A stretch of 64,000 nucleotides of DNA, taken from an uncultured Eubacteriales bacterium. GTDB lineage: Bacteria > Bacillota > Clostridia > Christensenellales > CAG-138. Of this stretch, positions 24,830-32,607 are shown in pieces. The stretch is from contig URQH01000006.1 in the NCBI GenBank assembly GCA_900549955.1, positions 1 through 64,000 of the forward strand, read 5' to 3'. The translations under genes were made by a program, and so were the position numbers. Numbering within the stretch: position 1 is the stretch's first letter; every line of letters begins with the position of its first letter. Under the pieces are notes generated by a model. The model was not told the origin of the DNA, did no database searches, and worked only from the letters and a program-made list of their open reading frames with translations.

Positions 24830-25764
24830 GCGCGCTCCTCCTTCCGCGGTTCATAGGCAGCGTATCCGAGGCGCGGGTCCCCGTTGCCGCCGCAATCCGG
24901 GCAGCTTGCGCCGCGATGATTAAACGAATACAGTGGGCTCGAATGCACGGCCTGTTCACGCATCTTGTCGATGATGCCCGGATACAGGTCCGCCTTGATG
25001 AGTCCCGGGCAGCCGTTGGACGCCTCGGTGATGATATTGCCGTCCGGACCGACGATCATGCTGCGGCCAAAGCAGGAACGCGCTTCATTCCTGGCCAGCC
25101 CGGAACAGTTGGCGCCCACGACATAGACCTGGTTAAAGTAGGCGCTGGCACGGTTGGTCAGTTCCCAGGCCTGGTACCACGGGTCCATATAATGCGTTGG
25201 CCGCACGATGACATTCGCCCCGCGATATGCCGCCTCGCGCCAGATCTCCGGATAATCGCCGTCGGCGCAGATGATGACGCCCAGGCGCGACCCTTTCGGC
25301 CCGTTGCACACGGTGCATTCCTTACCGGGCACCGCATTTTCAAACGGGATCCACGGGTTCATCTTTACATAGCGGTGCACGATTTCCCCGCGGTCGTCAA
25401 TGACCATGGCAGTGTTTTCAAAACACTTTCCGGTCTTGCTCCGAATCAGCGGGTCAATGACGCTCCAGACGGAGAGCTTCTTGCAGCGTTCGCGCACGCG
25501 GGCGAGCTGCTCGCTCTGCTCCGTCATCAGCGCCTCATCGAAATTGACCGGCGCAAAGCCCTGGAAGCACGCCTCCGGGAACACCACGAGGTCCACGCCC
25601 GGGAAGGCGCTGACCGCCAGGTCGAGATAATCGAGCATGGTCTGCGTATTTTCGTCGAGTTCCTCCACTGTCTGCGCACCAATCGGGGCAAACTGCACGC
25701 AGCAGACGCTGAGTACTTCCGTTTCAATCTTCCCGTTCAGCGCAAACAGATTGCCGATGTTCAT
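24826..25764 (-). CDS. carbon-nitrogen hydrolase, formamidase/aliphatic amidase-like
   Basis: This 312-residue protein has the nitrilase-superfamily triad: Glu in VVFPEACFQGF (about 65), Lys in HRYVKMNPW (about 134) and Cys in GVIICADGDYPEIWR (about 167). The stretch after the Cys (REAAYRGANVIVRPTHYMDPW, then ANCSGLARNEARSCFGRSMIVGPDG) is closest to AmiE/AmiF amidases, which release ammonia from short amides such as formamide. A Cys-x2-Cys near the end is unusual. AGGGAGGAAG precedes the ATG. The gene lies 36 nt after a cytosine-permease-like gene, so the substrate may be a nucleobase or hydantoin breakdown product; that is inference. Confidence 0.83.
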   Translation of the reverse strand: MNIGNLFALNGKIETEVLSVCCVQFAPIGAQTVEELDENTQTMLDYLDLAVSAFPGVDLVVFPEACFQGFAPVNFDEALMTEQSEQLARVRERCKKLSVWSVIDPLIRSKTGKCFENTAMVIDDRGEIVHRYVKMNPWIPFENAVPGKECTVCNGPKGSRLGVIICADGDYPEIWREAAYRGANVIVRPTHYMDPWYQAWELTNRASAYFNQVYVVGANCSGLARNEARSCFGRSMIVGPDGNIITEASNGCPGLIKADLYPGIIDKMREQAVHSSPLYSFNHRGASCPDCGGNGDPRLGYAAYEPRKEERA

Positions 25765-25800
25765 CCGTCTTCCTCCCTCCGTTTCAGGATGGAGACCGTC

Positions 25801-27132
25801 TCAGACGGTCTCCGCTCCCTCTTCAATCTGATGCCGGTCGTGCACGCCCATTGCGCTGAGCAGGCGGTCAAACAGCGGCACGCACACCGCGGACACGAGA
25901 ATGCCAAACAGCGGCGGGATGCCGAAGGCCATCCGGTCGGTGATGAACGCGACGACCGCGCCCACGACGTACGCCAGCACCGGGCCGACGCGGAACAGCT
26001 TAAACTGGATGTACTGCAGCATCGGCAGGCGGCGCTTGTAGATGAAGAAGTAGTCGCCGAGCATGACGCCACCGAGCGGCGGAATGAAGATGCCCAGCAG
26101 CACGAGGAAGTTGATCAGCTGCGCATAGATGCCGGTTACAGCCAGGATGATGGCAATGACCAGGCCGCCGATCAAAAACGGCGTCTTGCTCTTTTTGTTG
26201 AACATCTCCGCGCCCGCAACGCCCCACGCATACGCGCCTGCATGCGCCGTGGTCCAGATGTTGAGCGTCAGCACCACCAGAGCAAAGAAGATCAGCCCTG
26301 TGCGCAGCATGACGACGATGAAGTCCGCCTCGTTGTAGGCAAGGCCGCCGATGATGCCCGCCAGCAGCATGATCGTGTTGCCGATCATGAACGCGACAAA
26401 CCCGGCCCAGAAAGCGGATTTGGCGCTCTTTCCAAAGCGCGACCAGTTGCACGCCTGCGTGCCCATGCTTGCGAACGTGCCCACGATGGCCGTCATCGCC
26501 GTGGCGACGCTCATTTCCGCGCTTGGCACCACGTTTACAATGGCCGCGAAGCCGCCGTTGGCCTGCGCTGCCAGAATGGGGATGTAGATGACCAGCAGCA
26601 GAAGCGCCGGCACCGCCACGTAGGCGACCTTTTCCATGGCCTTGTAGCCCCAGATGGCCGTGACGCCAAAGACGATCGCCCAGCCGAGCGTGAACCAAAT
26701 GGCCGCATCCGGCAGGTTGAACGCCGCGGAAAAGAGCTGGCCGGTATAGGCGCTGACATAGGCGTACCAGCCGATCTGCGTACCGCCGAGCAGCAGGCCG
26801 GCCCATTTGGAACCGCCTACCCCCAGGGTATAGCGCGAAAGCATGACGGAAGTCAGGCCGGTCTTGGCGCCGATGGCACAGTTGATCGCCACATATACGC
26901 CCAGCACGAGGTTGCCGACGAGCACGATCCACATCAGCTCCGAGAACGTGAACGCCGTAGCGATCTGCGCACCGGTCGACATCGTGGGCGCAAAGAACGT
27001 GATGCCGAGCAGCACGGCCGCGATCGAGAAAAACGACCGGCGCGCTGACTGCGGCACGTGATCGATCGGATAATCCTGGTCGACCACTTTGTCTTCCGCC
27101 GTCGCAACTGGTTCTTTGGTCTTGGTTTCCAT
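25801..27132 (-). CDS. cytosine permease-like (NCS1) transporter
   Basis: This 443-residue protein has about 12 hydrophobic segments and belongs to the NCS1/CodB family. The N-terminus has DYPIDHVPQSARRSFFSIAAVLLGITFFAPTM, and internal segments GTQIGWYAY and GTFASMGTQACNWSRF lie in conserved positions. Family substrates include cytosine, purines, allantoin, hydantoins and thiamine precursors; which one is moved here is unknown. I chose the ATG at 27132, which follows AAAAGGAGG. The gene leads an operon with the formamidase-like and small protein genes, and its promoter carries two operators matching that of the divergent LacI-family gene. Confidence 0.88.
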   Translation of the reverse strand: METKTKEPVATAEDKVVDQDYPIDHVPQSARRSFFSIAAVLLGITFFAPTMSTGAQIATAFTFSELMWIVLVGNLVLGVYVAINCAIGAKTGLTSVMLSRYTLGVGGSKWAGLLLGGTQIGWYAYVSAYTGQLFSAAFNLPDAAIWFTLGWAIVFGVTAIWGYKAMEKVAYVAVPALLLLVIYIPILAAQANGGFAAIVNVVPSAEMSVATAMTAIVGTFASMGTQACNWSRFGKSAKSAFWAGFVAFMIGNTIMLLAGIIGGLAYNEADFIVVMLRTGLIFFALVVLTLNIWTTAHAGAYAWGVAGAEMFNKKSKTPFLIGGLVIAIILAVTGIYAQLINFLVLLGIFIPPLGGVMLGDYFFIYKRRLPMLQYIQFKLFRVGPVLAYVVGAVVAFITDRMAFGIPPLFGILVSAVCVPLFDRLLSAMGVHDRHQIEEGAETV

Positions 27133-27174
27133 GAGATACCTCCTTTTCATTGTGTCCCGTCTGTGGCTTTAGAA

Positions 27175-27189
27175 TTGTTACTGTAACAA
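27175..27189. promoter_or_regulatory. operator TTGTTAC-T-GTAACAA
   Basis: A perfect 15-bp odd-centred palindrome in the leader of the CodB-like gene, centred at 27182. It shares half-sites with the repeats at 27207-27221 and 27332-27356. Confidence 0.7.
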
Positions 27190-27206
27190 AATTGATATTG
27201 CCATTG

Positions 27207-27221
27207 CTATTACTGTAACTA
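27207..27221. promoter_or_regulatory. second operator, TATTAC-T-GTAACT
   Basis: A near-palindrome with the same NTTAC-T-GTAAC core, centred at 27214 on the predicted start site of the CodB-like transcript and 32 bp from the first operator. Confidence 0.6.
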
Positions 27222-27249
27222 TTATGTGCTTTGCTAGCAATTTTGTCAA
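27221..27249 (-). promoter_or_regulatory. promoter of the CodB-like operon
   Basis: Minus-strand TTGACA (27244-27249), 17-nt spacer, CATAAT (27221-27226). The second operator abuts the -10. Confidence 0.8.
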
Positions 27250-27331
27250 GATGTTTTCAACAATTCCATATTTTCCGCCATATTGGGCAACATGCTTTTA
27301 CAAATCAGCCGGCGGTTTTGTTTTTATGTGA

Positions 27332-27356
27332 TGTAACAAATTGACTGTTTGTTACA
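27332..27356. promoter_or_regulatory. operator upstream of the LacI-family gene
   Basis: A perfect 9-bp inverted repeat, TGTAACAAA and TTTGTTACA, with a 7-nt spacer. It overlaps the likely -35 of the regulator gene and uses the same GTAACAA half-site, in inverted order, as the CodB-side operators. Confidence 0.65.
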
Positions 27357-27376
27357 TTTGCCGTTTGTGATATACT
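27349..27376 (+). promoter_or_regulatory. promoter of the LacI-family gene
   Basis: TTGTTA (27349-27354), 16-nt spacer and extended -10 TGATATACT ending at 27376. The -35 lies inside the operator. Confidence 0.55.
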
Positions 27377-27403
27377 GTCCACAAGCAGGTCCGTCTTGAA
27401 AGG

Positions 27404-28432
27404 GTGATCATCATCAATATTCGTGAAATTGCGCAATTGGCAGGCGTTTCCGTCGCGACCGTTTCCCGCACGCTCAATACGCCGGAACTCGTACAAGCGC
27501 AAACGCGCAAACGGGTGTTACAAGCCATCGAAGAAACCGGATATGTGCCGGTGCACACGCGCGCGGGAAAGGCAGATGCATTGCGCACGCTGGTGTTTCT
27601 ATACAATTCGCCAGACCACAGCTTTTATGAACCCGCCCTGTCCGGGCTGGAAAACGTTCTGCAGTCCCGCGGATATGCGGCTCTGCTCTGCCCCCTCAGC
27701 GCATCGGCCGAGCGCCGCGCCGTTCAGCTGGGCGCCATTCTTCAGCAAAAGCCCGCGGGCGTGATCTGGGCCTTGCGCGATTTTGACGCGGCGGAAGCAG
27801 AGCGTTTCGCTCGCAGCGATATCCCGCTCGTACTGGCGCGCAAGTACGACCAGGCGTCCCCCGCCTACCCGCACTGTTATACAGACTTTACGGTGGGCTC
27901 CTTTCGCATGACGCAACACCTGCTCTCGCTGGGGCACCGCCACATCGCCCTACTTGTGGAAAAGGCCTCGTTCCAGTTTGTCGCCAGCTTCTGTGGAGGG
28001 TGGAGAAGGGCATACTTTGAAAACAATCTCCCTTTTGATGAAAGCTGGATCGTACACACGCCCAACACCGCCGAAGGCGGCCACGACAAGGCGCGCGAAA
28101 TGTTGCTCGCGCCGGACGTGCCGGACGCCTTTTTCTGCGCGAGCAACGAGATGGCCTTCGGCGTGCTGCGCGCCGCACGCGAGCTGGGCATTGCCGTTCC
28201 CGGGCAGCTCGCCATCGTCGGGTTTACGGATTCGCCGGTGGCCACGCTGTCGGAACCGCCGCTGACCACCATCCGCCAGCCCATTCAACAGCTAGGCGCC
28301 GTGGCCGCGCGCATGCTGATCGACCTGATCGAGTCCCCGCCGGACGCGGCCTGCCAGCCGCAGGAGATCGTCCTGCAACCGCAGCTCTGCATCCGCGGTT
28401 CCTGCGGCAGCCAAGCCCGCACAGAGCCGTGA
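27404..28432 (+). CDS. LacI-family transcriptional regulator
   Basis: This roughly 342-residue protein has an N-terminal helix-turn-helix and hinge (NIREIAQLAGVSVATVSRTLN, then RKRVLQAIEETGYVP) and a periplasmic-binding-like sensor domain with FCGGWRRAYFE, CASNEMAFGVLRAARELGI and VGFTDSP. It is divergent from the CodB-like operon and matching operators occur on both sides, so it probably controls that operon and itself. The start is uncertain: GTG at 27404 is the only standard in-frame codon after an upstream stop, but the AAAGG site touches it; ATC or ATT codons 6-15 nt further would be better spaced. The ligand is unknown and need not be a sugar. Confidence 0.9.
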   Translation: MIIINIREIAQLAGVSVATVSRTLNTPELVQAQTRKRVLQAIEETGYVPVHTRAGKADALRTLVFLYNSPDHSFYEPALSGLENVLQSRGYAALLCPLSASAERRAVQLGAILQQKPAGVIWALRDFDAAEAERFARSDIPLVLARKYDQASPAYPHCYTDFTVGSFRMTQHLLSLGHRHIALLVEKASFQFVASFCGGWRRAYFENNLPFDESWIVHTPNTAEGGHDKAREMLLAPDVPDAFFCASNEMAFGVLRAARELGIAVPGQLAIVGFTDSPVATLSEPPLTTIRQPIQQLGAVAARMLIDLIESPPDAACQPQEIVLQPQLCIRGSCGSQARTEP

Positions 28433-28442
28433 CGATATGAAG

Positions 28443-28470
28443 GCGCCGCCGGCAGATCTGCCGGCGGCGC
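28443..28470 (+). terminator. terminator of the LacI-family gene
   Basis: A perfect 28-nt GC-rich palindrome (arms of 14) starts 10 nt after the stop and is followed by TTTGTCGTTT. It may also serve as a barrier for the convergent larA-like gene at 28599. Confidence 0.75.
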
Positions 28471-28598
28471 TTTGTCGTTTCCCTTTTTGTTGCCAAAGCA
28501 GCCGCGGGCCGCGGCAGAACGGCGCCCGTTGCGCCCCTGCCGCGGCCCACAGTCCATGTGTCCACGCTTCCATCCGCCCGGCGCCTGCCGGGCGCCGC

Positions 28599-29882
28599 TC
28601 ACGCCTCGAAGCGGGAACGGTCGATCCAGAGCCCAAGCGCCGGGTTGGGGATGAAGTAGACCTCTTCCCCGTCCGGCATGGTGTTGTATCCATAGTGCAG
28701 CTTTTCCGGGTCATACCGCCGCACCGTTTCGTCATAGTCTGCCCAGCCAAAGTGCACGCCTTCGATCTCCTCGCGCGTGATGTGCGGCCGGACGGCATAG
28801 GTGATGGAGAACCGCCCGTCGGACGAGCCGTGGATCAGGTGCGCGGCCGCGCCCATGTTGTCGCGCAGGTCCTGGTTGGCCGGGTCGCGGAACAGCTCCA
28901 GCACGCGCAGGCGGCCGCAGTAGCCGTATTTCCGGATGAGTTTATCGATCTCCGGGTCCTCGCCAAAATGGCTGACGCCCGGCGCAAGCACGAGCAGCTC
29001 GCCGCCGTCCGCAATCGCCATGCGCGTGCGATAGACCGATTTGTTGCCCAGCCAGGTGGTGTGGAACTCCTTCGGGTCCAGATATACGATGCACTTTTTG
29101 ATGCCGGTTTCCACAAAGTCCATGTTCTTCTGCTGCGCCAGCGCAATGGCCTCTTCGAGCACCTTGCGCGTGTCGCCGATGAACAGGCCGTGCGTGCGGA
29201 TGTGGCCGCCCGGCGCAGTCGTGACCGTCAGGGCAAACAAAATGGGCCGCTCGGACAGATAGTGCGCAAGCGCATAGTCCAGGATCTTGCGCACGGGCGT
29301 GTGGTCGCGCCCCATCATGCGCTCCATGCCATACACGGCGCCGACCATGTGGCTCTTGTTGATCATGTCGCTGCCGCCCACGCCGACAAACAGGTTCTTC
29401 GAGTGGTTCGCCATGCCGATGACCTCGTGCGGCACCACCTGCCCGACGGACAGGATCAGCTCGTAGGCCGGGTCCATGACGCGGCGGTTGATCTCCACGC
29501 TCACGGGATCGTTCCACAGCCCCTCCGTGATCTTCGTCAGGTAGCTGGCAGGTACCTCGCCCAGGCGCACCACGTCCGTGCGCCAGTTGTGCGGGATGAA
29601 TTTTTCAAACGGGATGTCGCCGAACATGTCGGCCGCTTCCGCCTCGGTGACCGGCACGTGCGTGCCAAGCGCAGGCAGGATGTCCACCTCGCAGCCCATG
29701 TCGGTCAGCAGGTGGTAGTAGATGTTTGTGATAAATCCGGCGTTGGAATGGTAACGCGTGTAGTCCGGCGGAATCAGCAGCGCCTTTTTGGGCGAACGCC
29801 CCTCGAGCGAGCGCACCAGCGCGGCGCGCACGTCCTCGCGGCTCAGCCCCTCTTCCGTATCGGCACGATAAAACAGCTCCAT
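28599..29882 (-). CDS. LarA-family nickel-pincer racemase/epimerase, proposed mannonate-gluconate epimerase
   Basis: This 427-residue protein belongs to the lactate racemase LarA superfamily. It has DYTR (40-43) for the DxTR motif, His75 in ALGTH, His152, Lys162 in NHSKN and His178 in NKSH. The His152-Lys162-His178 spacing (10 and 16) equals that of His174, Lys184 and His200 in Lactobacillus LarA, where the lysine carries the nickel-pincer cofactor. Relatives include D-gluconate 2-epimerases. It is last in an operon with uxaC, a PfkB kinase and gnd, so C2 epimerization of mannonate to gluconate is the best guess. The cofactor genes larB, larC and larE are not in this window. AGAGG precedes the ATG at 29882. 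Confidence 0.82.
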   Translation of the reverse strand: MELFYRADTEEGLSREDVRAALVRSLEGRSPKKALLIPPDYTRYHSNAGFITNIYYHLLTDMGCEVDILPALGTHVPVTEAEAADMFGDIPFEKFIPHNWRTDVVRLGEVPASYLTKITEGLWNDPVSVEINRRVMDPAYELILSVGQVVPHEVIGMANHSKNLFVGVGGSDMINKSHMVGAVYGMERMMGRDHTPVRKILDYALAHYLSERPILFALTVTTAPGGHIRTHGLFIGDTRKVLEEAIALAQQKNMDFVETGIKKCIVYLDPKEFHTTWLGNKSVYRTRMAIADGGELLVLAPGVSHFGEDPEIDKLIRKYGYCGRLRVLELFRDPANQDLRDNMGAAAHLIHGSSDGRFSITYAVRPHITREEIEGVHFGWADYDETVRRYDPEKLHYGYNTMPDGEEVYFIPNPALGLWIDRSRFEA

Positions 29883-29951
29883 ATCAGGCAACCTCTTTCT
29901 CTGAAAGTCAAATGCCGTCTCGTCCGACGGCAGGGGAATATGAAACGCATT

Positions 29952-29985
29952 CTGCGCCCGCGCCCGGAACCGGGCGCGGGCGCAG
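29952..29985. terminator. hairpin between gnd and the larA-like gene
   Basis: A perfect 16-bp GC-rich stem with a 2-nt centre lies in the 125-nt gap. No strong T-run follows on the minus strand, so it may tune expression of the distal gene or protect mRNA ends rather than stop transcription fully. Confidence 0.5.
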
Positions 29986-30007
29986 GCAGTATGCAGCATA
30001 AAACGGG

Positions 30008-31459
30008 TCAGACGTTGTACGTGGAAGCGGACGTGTTCCCGCCGTGCCCCGTCCAGTTGGTGTGGAAGAACTGGCCGCGCGGGCTGTCCAACCGCTCATA
30101 GGTGTGCGCGCCAAAGTAGTCGCGCTGGGCCTGCAGCAGGTTGGCCGGCAGCTTCTCGGTGGTATATCCGTCAAAGTAGCTGAGCGCGGAGGAGAACGCC
30201 GGCATCGGAATGCCATGCCGCACCGCCTCGGCCACGACGTCGCGCCACGCGGGGACGAGCGCCTTGATGGTTTCCCCGAAATACGGGTCGAGCAGCAGGT
30301 TCCCGAGCTGTGGATTCTTGTCGTACGCCTCTTTGATCTTGCCGAGGAACACCGAGCGGATGATGCAGCCGCCGCGCCACATGAGCGCGATGCCGCCATA
30401 GTTCAGGTTCCAGCCGTAGGTCTTGGCCGCGGCGCGCATGAGCGTATAGCCCTGCGCATACGAGATGATCTTCGACGCATACAGCGCTTTGCGCACCTTT
30501 TCAATGAACGCGGCGCGGTCGGCGCACTCGATCTGCACCCCAGCCTTGGGGAACGCCTTCGCCGCCTCGACCCGCTCTTCCTTCATGGCCGACAGGCAGC
30601 GGGCAAACACGGCCTCGCCGATCAACGTGAGCGGCACGCCCTCGTCAAGCGCGGCGATGCCCGTCCACTTGCCGGTACCCTTCTGGCCGGCGGTATCCAG
30701 GATCTTGTCGACGATGGGCTGCCCATCGGTGTCCTTGTAGGCCAGGATGTCGCGCGTGATCTCGATCAAGTAGCTGTCCAGCTCCGTCTCGTTCCACGCC
30801 TTGAACACCTCGTGCATCTCGTCCGCGCTCATGCCCAGGCCGTCGCGCATGAGCTGGTACGCCTCGCAAATGAGCTGCATGTCGCCGTACTCAATGCCGT
30901 TGTGCACCATCTTCACAAAGTGGCCGGCGCCGTTTTCGCCCACCCAGTCGCAGCAGGGGGAGCCGTCCTCCACCTTCGCGCAGATGGCCTGGAACACGTC
31001 CTTCACAAACGGCCATGCGGCCGGGGAACCGCCGGGCATCATGGACGGCCCCTTGAGCGCGCCCTCTTCGCCGCCGGACACGCCGGTGCCGATGTACAGC
31101 AGCCCCTTGGACTCCACATACTGCGTCCTGCGGATGGTATCCGGGAAGTGGCTGTTGCCGCCGTCGATCAGGATGTCGCCCTTCTCCAGCAGCGGGATCA
31201 GCTGGTCGATCAGCTGGTCGACCGCGGCGCCCGCCTTGACCATCATCATCACGCGGCGGGGCTTCTTCAGGTTGGCCACCAGCTCTTCGAGCGAGTAGGT
31301 GCCGATGATGTTCAGGCCCTTGGCGCGGCCCTCCACAAAGTTCTTCACCTTGGACGTGGTGCGGTTGTACACCGCGACCGTAAAGCCCTTGGACTCCATG
31401 TTCATGACCAGGTTTTCACCCATGACCGCAAGGCCGATCAGGCCGATATCCGCTTTCAT
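30008..31459 (-). CDS. gnd: 6-phosphogluconate dehydrogenase, decarboxylating
   Basis: This 483-residue protein converts 6-phosphogluconate to ribulose 5-phosphate, CO2 and NADPH. It shows IGLIGLAVMGENLVMN for the cofactor fold, YNRTTSKV (an Arg/Thr pair that suits NADP), GTGVSGGEEGALKGPSMMPGG, HFVKMVHNGIEYGDMQ with the catalytic Lys and Asn, and the C-terminal tail RGQFFHTNWTGHGGNTSASTYNV. The long form matches enteric GndA. It is in the uxaC operon between a PfkB kinase and a LarA-like epimerase rather than with other pentose-phosphate genes, which suggests that uronates are its substrate source. AAAGGAG precedes the ATG. Confidence 0.96.
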   Translation of the reverse strand: MKADIGLIGLAVMGENLVMNMESKGFTVAVYNRTTSKVKNFVEGRAKGLNIIGTYSLEELVANLKKPRRVMMMVKAGAAVDQLIDQLIPLLEKGDILIDGGNSHFPDTIRRTQYVESKGLLYIGTGVSGGEEGALKGPSMMPGGSPAAWPFVKDVFQAICAKVEDGSPCCDWVGENGAGHFVKMVHNGIEYGDMQLICEAYQLMRDGLGMSADEMHEVFKAWNETELDSYLIEITRDILAYKDTDGQPIVDKILDTAGQKGTGKWTGIAALDEGVPLTLIGEAVFARCLSAMKEERVEAAKAFPKAGVQIECADRAAFIEKVRKALYASKIISYAQGYTLMRAAAKTYGWNLNYGGIALMWRGGCIIRSVFLGKIKEAYDKNPQLGNLLLDPYFGETIKALVPAWRDVVAEAVRHGIPMPAFSSALSYFDGYTTEKLPANLLQAQRDYFGAHTYERLDSPRGQFFHTNWTGHGGNTSASTYNV

Positions 31460-31529
31460 GATTCTACTCCTTTGATGTTTTATATAGTGGGATTTCCGTC
31501 GTCATGCCGCTCCCGTGCGGGAACGGGGT

Positions 31530-32588
31530 TCAGCGTTTCACACGGGCGTTGCCGCTCCAGACCGCCCAGACCTGCTCCTCGTCGGCCGGCTGCGCATAGT
31601 CGTTGAGCATGGTGGCCGCCAGCGCGCCGGTCGCCCAGCCAAAGTGCAGGCAGTCCTCGGCACTCCAGCCCTTGAGCACGCCGTACAGCAGGCCGCCCAC
31701 AAACCCGTCGCCGCCGCCGATGCGATCCAGCACCTGGATCGGCCGCGGTTCGGCCACGTGCCACTCGCCGTCGCGCAGCAGGATGGCGCCCCAGAGGTGC
31801 TCGTTCGCGCTGACGACCTGGCGCAGCGTGGTGGCAAACGTCGTAGCACCGGGATATTCCTTCTGCACGCGCAGGATCATCTCCTTGAAGCTGTCGAGCT
31901 TGGACGCGAGGTCCTTGCCGCCCGCCTCGGGCCCCTGGACGCCCAGGCACAGCTGGAAGTCCTCTTCGTTGCCGATCAGGATGTCGGACACGGACGCGAT
32001 CTCGCGGAAGATCGCGGAGAGCTCCTCCTCGCGGCCCTTCCAGAAGGACGCCCGATAGTTGAGGTCAAACGAAATGCGCGTGCCATATTTCTTGGCGGCG
32101 CGCGCCAGCTCCAGGCAGAAGATGCCCGTCTCATGCGACAGCGCAGCGATCAGGCCGGAGAGGTGCAGCACCTCCACGCCCTCCTCGCCAAAGATACGCG
32201 GCAGGTCGAAGTCCTTCACGTTCAGCGTCCGCCCCACTTCCCCGGCACGATCGTTCTGCACGCGCGGGCCACGCAGACCAAAGCCGCTGTCGGCAATGTT
32301 GAACTGGTGCCGGTAGCCCCACGGGCCGCCCTGCGGCACTTCCTTGCCCTCATACTCCATGTTGCGGCTGCGCAGGTCGGCCTTGATGAACGCGGCGATG
32401 GGGGAACCCTCGACAAACGTGGTCAGCACCTTGACCGGCAGACCCAGCGCGGCCGGCACGGTGGCGACGTTGGTCTCGGCGCTCGTGGCCTGCATGTAGA
32501 AATTGTGGCTGATGTGTACGGGTTGACGGTCGACCGGCGTGATGCGCACGCCCATGCTGGTCGGGACGACGAGTGCGTAACGTTTCAT
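31530..32588 (-). CDS. PfkB-family sugar-acid kinase (2-keto-3-deoxygluconate or gluconate kinase)
   Basis: This 352-residue ribokinase-fold protein has AETNVATVPAALGLPVKVLTTFVEGSP near the N-terminus, FDLNYRASFW and ILIGNEEDF in the middle, and DRIGGGDGFVGGLLYG (for the usual DTxGAGD) holding the anion hole and catalytic Asp. Family members near uxaC are usually called 2-keto-3-deoxygluconate kinases. Here no mannonate dehydratase or KDPG aldolase is seen, and gnd and a LarA-like epimerase follow directly, so gluconate is an equally reasonable substrate. The ATG at 32588 is 19 nt after the uxaC stop. The long N-terminal extension seen in the open frame lies within uxaC and is unlikely. Confidence 0.82.
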   Translation of the reverse strand: MKRYALVVPTSMGVRITPVDRQPVHISHNFYMQATSAETNVATVPAALGLPVKVLTTFVEGSPIAAFIKADLRSRNMEYEGKEVPQGGPWGYRHQFNIADSGFGLRGPRVQNDRAGEVGRTLNVKDFDLPRIFGEEGVEVLHLSGLIAALSHETGIFCLELARAAKKYGTRISFDLNYRASFWKGREEELSAIFREIASVSDILIGNEEDFQLCLGVQGPEAGGKDLASKLDSFKEMILRVQKEYPGATTFATTLRQVVSANEHLWGAILLRDGEWHVAEPRPIQVLDRIGGGDGFVGGLLYGVLKGWSAEDCLHFGWATGALAATMLNDYAQPADEEQVWAVWSGNARVKR

Positions 32589-32607
32589 GTGTGGACTCCT
32601 CCTGAAC

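Noticed and set aside
24760..27048. 762-residue plus-strand frame opposite the formamidase and CodB-like genes
   Set aside because: It is a shadow of two well-defined genes; no ribosome site and no recognisable domain.
30008..31459. Horizontal transfer of gnd into the uxaC operon
   Set aside because: Composition and ribosome-site style look like the neighbours, so no sequence sign of recent transfer is visible without a computed codon-usage comparison.
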